From Nemertoderma westbladi (taxonomy: Eukaryota; Xenacoelomorpha; Nemertodermatida; Nemertodermatidae), in NCBI GenBank assembly GCA_032718475.1, contig JAUCBJ010009046.1:1-64000 (forward strand): a stretch of DNA of 64,000 nt, read 5' to 3'. The notes beneath the pieces are model-generated. The model was given only the letters and a program-made list of their open reading frames with translations. It was not told the DNA's origin and ran no database searches. Of the stretch, positions 52,970 to 64,000 are shown piece by piece (the first letter of the stretch is position 1; every line of letters starts with the position of its first letter). The translations under genes were made by a program, and so were the position numbers.

Positions 52970-53069
52970 NNNNNNNNNNNNNNNNNNNNNNNNNNNNNNN
53001 NNNNNNNNNNNNNNNNNNNNNNNNNNNNNNNNNNNNNNNNNNNNNNNNNNNNNNNNNNNNNNNNNNNNN
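52970..53069. other. Assembly gap of 100 N
   Basis: Exactly 100 N, a conventional placeholder for a gap of unknown size. Both flanks are in the 38/40-bp array, so the true array length is uncertain. Confidence 0.99.
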
Positions 53070-56000
53070 CAATCACTTACAACATCTAGTACCATCCGTA
53101 TGTCATACAATCACTTACAACATCTAGTACCATCCGTAAGTCATACAATCACTTACAACATCTAGTACCATCCGTAAGTCATACAATCACTTACAACATC
53201 TAGTACCATCCGTATGTCATACAATCACTTACAACATCTAGTACCATCCGTAAGTCATACAATCACTTACAACATCTAGTACCATCCGTATGTCATACAA
53301 TCACTTACAACATCTAGTACCATCCGTATGTCATACAATCACTTACAACATCTAGTACCATCCGTAAGTCATATACAATCACTTACAACATCTAGTACCA
53401 TCCGTAAGTCATATACAATCACTTACAACATCTAGTACCATCCGTAAGTCATATACAATCACTTACAACATCTAGTACCATCCGTAAGTCATACAATCAC
53501 TTACAACATCTAGTACCATCCGTATGTCATACAATCACTTACAACATCTAGTACCATCCGTAAGTCATATACAATCACTTACAACATCTAGTACCATCCG
53601 TAAGTCATACAATCACTTACAACATCTAGTACCATCCGTAAGTCATACAATCACTTACAACATCTAGTACCATCCGTAAGTCATACAATCACTTACAACA
53701 TCTAGTACCATCCGTAAGTCATACAATCACTTACAACATCTAGTACCATCCGTAAGTCATACAATCACTTACAACATCTAGTACCATCCGTAAGTCATAT
53801 ACAATCACTTACAACATCTAGTACCATCCGTAAGTCATATACAATCACTTACAACATCTAGTACCATCCGTATGTCATACAATCACTTACAACATCTAGT
53901 ACCATCCGTAAGTCATATACAATCACTTACAACATCTAGTACCATCCGTATGTCATACAATCACTTACAACATCTAGTACCATCCGTAAGTCATATACAA
54001 TCACTTACAACATCTAGTACCATCCGTAAGTCATATACAATCACTTACAACATCTAGTACCATCCGTAAGTCATACAATCACTTACAACATCTAGTACCA
54101 TCCGTAAGTCATACAATCACTTACAACATCTAGTACCATCCGTAAGTCATACAATCACTTACAACATCTAGTACCATCCGTAAGTCATATCAATCACTTA
54201 CAACATCTAGTACCATCCGTAAGTCATATACAATCACTTACAACATCTAGTACCATCCGTAAGTCATATACAATCACTTACAACATCTAGTACCATCCGT
54301 AAGTCATATACAATCACTTACAACATCTAGTACCATCCGTAAGTCATACAATCACTTACAACATCTAGTACCATCCGTAAGTCATACAATCACTTACAAC
54401 ATCTAGTACCATCCGTAAGTCATACAATCACTTACAACATCTAGTACCATCCGTAAGTCATATACAATCACTTACAACATCTAGTACCATCCGTAAGTCA
54501 TACAATCACTTACAACATCTAGTACCATCCGTAAGTCATACAATCACTTACAACATCTAGTACCATCCGTATGTCATACAATCACTTACAACATCTAGTA
54601 CCATCCGTAAGTCATACAATCACTTACAACATCTAGTACCATCCGTAAGTCATACAATCACTTACAACATCTAGTACCATCCGTAAGTCATACAATCACT
54701 TACAACATCTAGTACCATCCGTAAGTCATACAATCACTTACAACATCTAGTACCATCCGTATGTCATACAATCACTTACAACATCTAGTACCATCCGTAA
54801 GTCATACAATCACTTACAACATCTAGTACCATCCGTAAGTCATATACAATCACTTACAACATCTAGTACCATCCGTAAGTCATATACAATCACTTACAAC
54901 ATCTAGTACCATCCGTAAGTCATATACAATCACTTACAACATCTAGTACCATCCGTAAGTCATACAATCACTTACAACATCTAGTACCATCCGTAAGTCA
55001 TATACAATCACTTACAACATCTAGTACCATCCGTAAGTCATACAATCACTTACAACATCTAGTACCATCCGTAAGTCATATACAATCACTTACAACATCT
55101 AGTACCATCCGTAAGTCATATACAATCACTTACAACATCTAGTACCATCCGTAAGTCATACAATCACTTACAACATCTAGTACCATCCGTAAGTCATACA
55201 ATCACTTACAACATCTAGTACCATCCGTAAGTCATACAATCACTTACAACATCTAGTACCATCCGTAAGTCATATACAATCACTTACAACATCTAGTACC
55301 ATCCGTAAGTCATATACAATCACTTACAACATCTAGTACCATCCGTAAGTCATACAATCACTTACAACATCTAGTACCATCCGTAAGTCATACAATCACT
55401 TACAACATCTAGTACCATCCGTAAGTCATATACAATCACTTACAACATCTAGTACCATCCGTAAGTCATACAATCACTTACAACATCTAGTACCATCCGT
55501 AAGTCATATACAATCACTTACAACATCTAGTACCATCCGTAAGTCATATACAATCACTTACAACATCTAGTACCATCCGTAAGTCATACAATCACTTACA
55601 ACATCTAGTACCATCCGTAAGTCATATACAATCACTTACAACATCTAGTACCATCCGTAAGTCATACAATCACTTACAACATCTAGTACCATCCGTAAGT
55701 CATATACAATCACTTACAACATCTAGTACCATCCGTAAGTCATACAATCACTTACAACATCTAGTACCATCCGTAAGTCATACAATCACTTACAACATCT
55801 AGTACCATCCGTAAGTCATACAATCACTTACAACATCTAGTACCATCCGTAAGTCATACAATCACTTACAACATCTAGTACCATCCGTAAGTCATATACA
55901 ATCACTTACAACATCTAGTACCATCCGTAAGTCATACAATCACTTACAACATCTAGTACCATCCGTAAGTCATATACAATCACTTACAACATCTAGTACC

Positions 56001-59000
56001 ATCCGTAAGTCATATACAATCACTTACAACATCTAGTACCATCCGTAAGTCATATACAATCACTTACAACATCTAGTACCATCCGTAAGTCATACAATCA
56101 CTTACAACATCTAGTACCATCCGTATGTCATACAATCACTTACAACATCTAGTACCATCCGTAAGTCATATACAATCACTTACAACATCTAGTACCATCC
56201 GTAAGTCATACAATCACTTACAACATCTAGTACCATCCGTAAGTCATATACAATCACTTACAACATCTAGTACCATCCGTAAGTCATATACAATCACTTA
56301 CAACATCTAGTACCATCCGTAAGTCATATACAATCACTTACAACATCTAGTACCATCCGTAAGTCATATACAATCACTTACAACATCTAGTACCATCCGT
56401 AAGTCATATACAATCACTTACAACATCTAGTACCATCCGTAAGTCATATACAATCACTTACAACATCTAGTACCATCCGTAAGTCATATACAATCACTTA
56501 CAACATCTAGTACCATCCGTATGTCATACAATCACTTACAACATCTAGTACCATCCGTAAGTCATATACAATCACTTACAACATCTAGTACCATCCGTAA
56601 GTCATATACAATCACTTACAACATCTAGTACCATCCGTATGTCATACAATCACTTACAACATCTAGTACCATCCGTAAGTCATATACAATCACTTACAAC
56701 ATCTAGTACCATCCGTATGTCATACAATCACTTACAACATCTAGTACCATCCGTAAGTCATACAATCACTTACAACATCTAGTACCATCCGTATGTCATA
56801 CAATCACTTACAACATCTAGTACCATCCGTAAGTCATATACAATCACTTACAACATCTAGTACCATCCGTAAGTCATATACAATCACTTACAACATCTAG
56901 TACCATCCGTAAGTCATACAATCACTTACAACATCTAGTACCATCCGTATGTCATACAATCACTTACAACATCTAGTACCATCCGTAAGTCATACAATCA
57001 CTTACAACATCTAGTACCATCCGTAAGTCATACAATCACTTACAACATCTAGTACCATCCGTAAGTCATATACAATCACTTACAACATCTAGTACCATCC
57101 GTAAGTCATATACAATCACTTACAACATCTAGTACCATCCGTAAGTCATATACAATCACTTACAACATCTAGTACCATCCGTAAGTCATACAATCACTTA
57201 CAACATCTAGTACCATCCGTAAGTCATATACAATCACTTACAACATCTAGTACCATCCGTATGTCATACAATCACTTACAACATCTAGTACCATCCGTAA
57301 GTCATATACAATCACTTACAACATCTAGTACCATCCGTAAGTCATATACAATCACTTACAACATCTAGTACCATCCGTATGTCATACAATCACTTACAAC
57401 ATCTAGTACCATCCGTAAGTCATACAATCACTTACAACATCTAGTACCATCCGTAAGTCATACAATCACTTACAACATCTAGTACCATCCGTAAGTCATA
57501 TACAATCACTTACAACATCTAGTACCATCCGTAAGTCATATACAATCACTTACAACATCTAGTACCATCCGTAAGTCATACAATCACTTACAACATCTAG
57601 TACCATCCGTAAGTCATATACAATCACTTACAACATCTAGTACCATCCGTATGTCATACAATCACTTACAACATCTAGTACCATCCGTAAGTCATATACA
57701 ATCACTTACAACATCTAGTACCATCCGTATGTCATACAATCACTTACAACATCTAGTACCATCCGTAAGTCATATACAATCACTTACAACATCTAGTACC
57801 ATCCGTAAGTCATATACAATCACTTACAACATCTAGTACCATCCGTAAGTCATACAATCACTTACAACATCTAGTACCATCCGTAAGTCATACAATCACT
57901 TACAACATCTAGTACCATCCGTATGTCATACAATCACTTACAACATCTAGTACCATCCGTAAGTCATATACAATCACTTACAACATCTAGTACCATCCGT
58001 AAGTCATATACAATCACTTACAACATCTAGTACCATCCGTAAGTCATACAATCACTTACAACATCTAGTACCATCCGTAAGTCATATACAATCACTTACA
58101 ACATCTAGTACCATCCGTAAGTCATACAATCACTTACAACATCTAGTACCATCCGTAAGTCATACAATCACTTACAACATCTAGTACCATCCGTAAGTCA
58201 TATACAATCACTTACAACATCTAGTACCATCCGTAAGTCATACAATCACTTACAACATCTAGTACCATCCGTAAGTCATATACAATCACTTACAACATCT
58301 AGTACCATCCGTAAGTCATATACAATCACTTACAACATCTAGTACCATCCGTAAGTCATACAATCACTTACAACATCTAGTACCATCCGTAAGTCATATA
58401 CAATCACTTACAACATCTAGTACCATCCGTAAGTCATACAATCACTTACAACATCTAGTACCATCCGTAAGTCATATACAATCACTTACAACATCTAGTA
58501 CCATCCGTAAGTCATATACAATCACTTACAACATCTAGTACCATCCGTAAGTCATATACAATCACTTACAACATCTAGTACCATCCGTAAGTCATACAAT
58601 CACTTACAACATCTAGTACCATCCGTATGTCATACAATCACTTACAACATCTAGTACCATCCGTAAGTCATATACAATCACTTACAACATCTAGTACCAT
58701 CCGTAAGTCATACAATCACTTACAACATCTAGTACCATCCGTAAGTCATATACAATCACTTACAACATCTAGTACCATCCGTAAGTCATACAATCACTTA
58801 CAACATCTAGTACCATCCGTAAGTCATATACAATCACTTACAACATCTAGTACCATCCGTAAGTCGTCATACAATCACTTACAACATCTAGTACCATCCG
58901 TATGTCATACAATCACTTACAACATCTAGTACCATCCGTAAGTCATATACAATCACTTACAACATCTAGTACCATCCGTAAGTCATATACAATCACTTAC

Positions 59001-62000
59001 AACATCTAGTACCATCCGTAAGTCATACAATCACTTACAACATCTAGTACCATCCGTATGTCATATACAATCACTTACAACATCTAGTACCATCCGTAAG
59101 TCATACAATCACTTACAACATCTAGTACCATCCGTAAGTCATATACAATCACTTACAACATCTAGTACCATCCGTAAGTCATATACAATCACTTACAACA
59201 TCTAGTACCATCCGTATGTCATATACAATCACTTACAACATCTAGTACCATCCGTAAGTCATACAATCACTTACAACATCTAGTACCATCCGTAAGTCAT
59301 ATACAATCACTTACAACATCTAGTACCATCCGTAAGTCATACAATCACTTACAACATCTAGTACCATCCGTAAGTCATATACAATCACTTACAACATCTA
59401 GTACCATCCGTAAGTCATATACAATCACTTACAACATCTAGTACCATCCGTAAGTCATATACAATCACTTACAACATCTAGTACCATCCGTAAGTCATAC
59501 AATCACTTACAACATCTAGTACCATCCGTAAGTCATATACAATCACTTACAACATCTAGTACCATCCGTAAGTCGTCATACAATCACTTACAACATCTAG
59601 TACCATCCGTAAGTCATATACAATCACTTACAACATCTAGTACCATCCGTAAGTCATACAATCACTTACAACATCTAGTACCATCCGTAAGTCATATACA
59701 ATCACTTACAACATCTAGTACCATCCGTAAGTCATACAATCACTTACAACATCTAGTACCATCCGTATGTCATATACAATCACTTACAACATCTAGTACC
59801 ATCCGTAAGTCATATACAATCACTTACAACATCTAGTACCATCCGTAAGTCATATACAATCACTTACAACATCTAGTACCATCCGTAAGTCGGTCATACA
59901 ATCACTTACAACATCTAGTACCATCCGTATGTCATATACAATCACTTACAACATCTAGTACCATCCGTAAGTCGTCATACAATCACTTACAACATCTAGT
60001 ACCATCCGTATGTCATATACAATCACTTACAACATCTAGTACCATCCGTAAGTCGTCATACAATCACTTACAACATCTAGTACCATCCGTAAGTCATATA
60101 CAATCACTTACAACATCTAGTACCATCCGTAAGTCATACAATCACTTACAACATCTAGTACCATCCGTAAGTCATATACAATCACTTACAACATCTAGTA
60201 CCATCCGTAAGTCATACAATCACTTACAACATCTAGTACCATCCGTATGTCATATACAATCACTTACAACATCTAGTACCATCCGTAAGTCATATACAAT
60301 CACTTACAACATCTAGTACCATCCGTAAGTCATATACAATCACTTACAACATCTAGTACCATCCGTAAGTCATACAATCACTTACAACATCTAGTACCAT
60401 CCGTAAGTCATATACAATCACTTACAACATCTAGTACCATCCGTAAGTCATATACAATCACTTACAACATCTAGTACCATCCGTAAGTCATACAATCACT
60501 TACAACATCTAGTACCATCCGTAAGTCATACAATCACTTACAACATCTAGTACCATCCGTAAGTCATACAATCACTTACAACATCTAGTACCATCCGTAA
60601 GTCATACAATCACTTACAACATCTAGTACCATCCGTAAGTCATACAATCACTTACAACATCTAGTACCATCCGTAAGTCATATACAATCACTTACAACAT
60701 CTAGTACCATCCGTAAGTCATATACAATCACTTACAACATCTAGTACCATCCGTAAGTCATACAATCACTTACAACATCTAGTACCATCCGTAAGTCATA
60801 TACAATCACTTACAACATCTAGTACCATCCGTAAGTCATATACAATCACTTACAACATCTAGTACCATCCGTAAGTCATATACAATCACTTACAACATCT
60901 AGTACCATCCGTAAGTCATATACAATCACTTACAACATCTAGTACCATCCGTATGTCATATACAATCACTTACAACATCTAGTACCATCCGTAAGTCATA
61001 TACAATCACTTACAACATCTAGTACCATCCGTATGTCATATACAATCACTTACAACATCTAGTACCATCCGTAAGTCATATACAATCACTTACAACATCT
61101 AGTACCATCCGTAAGTCATATACAATCACTTACAACATCTAGTACCATCCGTATGTCATATACAATCACTTACAACATCTAGTACCATCCGTAAGTCATA
61201 TACAATCACTTACAACATCTAGTACCATCCGTAAGTCATACAATCACTTACAACATCTAGTACCATCCGTAAGTCATATACAATCACTTACAACATCTAG
61301 TACCATCCGTAAGTCATATACAATCACTTACAACATCTAGTACCATCCGTAAGTCATACAATCACTTACAACATCTAGTACCATCCGTATGTCATATACA
61401 ATCACTTACAACATCTAGTACCATCCGTATGTCATATACAATCACTTACAACATCTAGTACCATCCGTAAGTCATATACAATCACTTACAACATCTAGTA
61501 CCATCCGTATGTCATATACAATCACTTACAACATCTAGTACCATCCGTAAGTCATATACAATCACTTACAACATCTAGTACCATCCGTATGTCATATACA
61601 ATCACTTACAACATCTAGTACCATCCGTAAGTCATACAATCACTTACAACATCTAGTACCATCCGTAAGTCATATACAATCACTTACAACATCTAGTACC
61701 ATCCGTAAGTCATACAATCACTTACAACATCTAGTACCATCCGTAAGTCATATACAATCACTTACAACATCTAGTACCATCCGTAAGTCATACAATCACT
61801 TACAACATCTAGTACCATCCGTATGTCATATACAATCACTTACAACATCTAGTACCATCCGTATGTCATATACAATCACTTACAACATCTAGTACCATCC
61901 GTAAGTCATATACAATCACTTACAACATCTAGTACCATCCGTATGTCATATACAATCACTTACAACATCTAGTACCATCCGTAAGTCATATACAATCACT

Positions 62001-64000
62001 TACAACATCTAGTACCATCCGTATGTCATATACAATCACTTACAACATCTAGTACCATCCGTAAGTCATACAATCACTTACAACATCTAGTACCATCCGT
62101 AAGTCATATACAATCACTTACAACATCTAGTACCATCCGTAAGTCATACAATCACTTACAACATCTAGTACCATCCGTAAGTCATATACAATCACTTACA
62201 ACATCTAGTACCATCCGTAAGTCATACAATCACTTACAACATCTAGTACCATCCGTAAGTCATATACAATCACTTACAACATCTAGTACCATCCGTAAGT
62301 CATATACAATCACTTACAACATCTAGTACCATCCGTAAGTCATACAATCACTTACAACATCTAGTACCATCCGTAAGTCATACAATCACTTACAACATCT
62401 AGTACCATCCGTAAGTCATACAATCACTTACAACATCTAGTACCATCCGTAAGTCATACAATCACTTACAACATTTAGTACCATCCGTAAGTCATACAAT
62501 CACTTACAACATCTAGTACCATCCGTAAGTCATATACAATCACTTACAACATCTAGTACCATCCGTAAGTCATATACAATCACTTACAACATCTAGTACC
62601 ATCCGTAAGTCATACAATCACTTACAACATCTAGTACCATCCGTAAGTCATATACAATCACTTACAACATCTAGTACCATCCGTAAGTCATACAATCACT
62701 TACAACATCTAGTACCATCCGTAAGTCATACAATCACTTACAACATCTAGTACCATCCGTAAGTCATATACAATCACTTACAACATCTAGTACCATCCGT
62801 AAGTCATATACAATCACTTACAACATCTAGTACCATCCGTAAGTCATACAATCACTTACAACATCTAGTACCATCCGTAAGTCATATACAATCACTTACA
62901 ACATCTAGTACCATCCGTAAGTCATACAATCACTTACAACATCTAGTACCATCCGTATGTCATATACAATCACTTACAACATCTAGTACCATCCGTAAGT
63001 CATATACAATCACTTACAACATTTAGTACCATCCGTAAGTCATATACAATCACTTACAACATCTAGTACCATCCGTAAGTCATATACAATCACTTACAAC
63101 ATCTAGTACCATCCGTAAGTCATATACAATCACTTACAACATCTAGTACCATCCGTAAGTCATATACAATCACTTACAACATCTAGTACCATCCGTAAGT
63201 CACACAATCACTTACAACATCTAGTACCATCCGTAAGTCATATACAATCACTTACAACATCTAGTACCATCCGTAAGTCATACAATCACTTACAACATCT
63301 AGTACCATCCGTAAGTCATACAATCACTTACAACATCTAGTACCATCCGTAAGTCACACAATCACTTACAACATCTAGTACCATCCGTAAGTCATATACA
63401 ATCACTTACAACATCTAGTACCATCCGTAAGTCATACAATCACTTACAACATCTAGTACCATCCGTAAGTCATACAATCACTTACAACATCTAGTACCAT
63501 CCGTAAGTCATATACAATCACTTACAACATCTAGTACCATCCGTAAGTCATACAATCACTTACAACATCTAGTACCATCCGTAAGTCATATACAATCACT
63601 TACAACATCTAGTACCATCCGTAAGTCATATACAATCACTTACAACATCTAGTACCATCCGTAAGTCATATACAATCACTTACAACATCTAGTACCATCC
63701 GTAAGTCATATACAATCACTTACAACATCTAGTACCATCCGTAAGTCATATACAATCACTTACAACATCTAGTACCATCCGTATTTCATACAATCACTTA
63801 CAACATCTAGTACCATCCGTAAGTCATATACAATCACTTACAACATCTAGTACCATCCGTATTTCATACAATCACTTACAACATCTAGTACCATCCGTAA
63901 GTCATATACAATCACTTACAACATCTAGTACCATCCGTAAGTCATATACAATCACTTACAACATCTAGTACCATCCGTATTTCATACAATCACTTACAAC

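Larger units (their letters stand above)
35181..64000. repeat. Giant 38/40-bp intronic minisatellite, at least 28.8 kb and about 735 copies
   Basis: The plus-strand core is CACTTACAACATCTAGTACC followed by ATCCGT. The variable part is AAGTCATA or ATGTCATA, then CAATCAC (38 bp) or TACAATCAC (40 bp), with rare types GTCACACAATC, GTCATACACAATC, GTCGTCATAC, GTCGGTCATAC and ATTTCATAC (the last near the right edge). The core is almost invariant; exceptions such as ACATTTAG occur near 62475 and 63022. On the gene strand every unit contains GATGTTGTAAGTGATTG, a strong 5' splice-site match. The array runs past the window end and is interrupted by an assembly gap. Its 61-125 codon open frames are by-products. 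Confidence 0.98.

Noticed and set aside
35181-64000. CRISPR-like array (regular repeats of 38-40 bp)
   Set aside because: There are no unique spacers; the whole unit is repeated. It is an intronic minisatellite in an animal gene.
35181-64000. Telomere or centromere satellite
   Set aside because: The array lies between exons of a receptor gene and has no telomere motif. A chromosome-scale assembly would be needed to revisit this.

Overview
The window is animal nuclear DNA, probably lophotrochozoan (mollusc or annelid; this is inferred from the type of gene and transposons and is not proven). About 50 of the 64 kb is tandemly repeated minisatellite DNA. The one clear host gene lies on the minus strand. 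It is an alpha-type nicotinic acetylcholine receptor (nAChR, Cys-loop ligand-gated channel) subunit. I could place six coding exons to the base, with GT-AG splice sites and matching codon phases: 35090-34939, 34490-34307, 29161-29021, 28888-28666, 22519-22315 and 13214-12833. Together they encode about 428 residues, from the conserved DEKNQ segment to the end of TM4. The 5' exons (signal peptide, N-terminal helix) lie beyond position 64000.

Layout. 1-1656: a CpG-rich stretch with a degenerate, unrecognised coding remnant on the plus strand. 1657-3390: no gene seen, with an AT-rich simple repeat. 3391-12655: three adjacent minisatellites with units of 41/46, 27 and 46 bp, downstream of the receptor gene. 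12833-35090: the visible receptor exons. Their introns hold a 23-bp array of 8.9 kb, a broken LINE retrotransposon fused head-to-head with the 3' end of another LINE, and further arrays with units of 41, 36, 33, 27 and 44 bp. 35181-64000: one 38/40-bp array of at least 28.8 kb inside the next upstream intron, with a 100-N assembly gap at 52970-53069.

The most unusual signal is the relation between arrays and splice sites. The 44-bp unit of the array at 33376-34343 is exactly the last 36 nt of an exon (12 codons, including the ligand-binding loop B tryptophan) plus the first 8 nt of its intron, so the 5' splice site has been tandemly copied about 22 times. The 23-bp array starts at the GT of another exon's donor site. 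The unit of the 28.8-kb array reads, on the gene's strand, like the expected end of the missing upstream exon (a peptide ending in Asp-Val, in phase 0) followed by GTAAGTG. Three introns of one gene may therefore have been inflated by repeated copying of their own 5' splice sites. The pre-mRNA would carry hundreds of sites that could pair with U1 snRNA. The first two cases can be read directly; the third is a prediction about sequence just outside the window.
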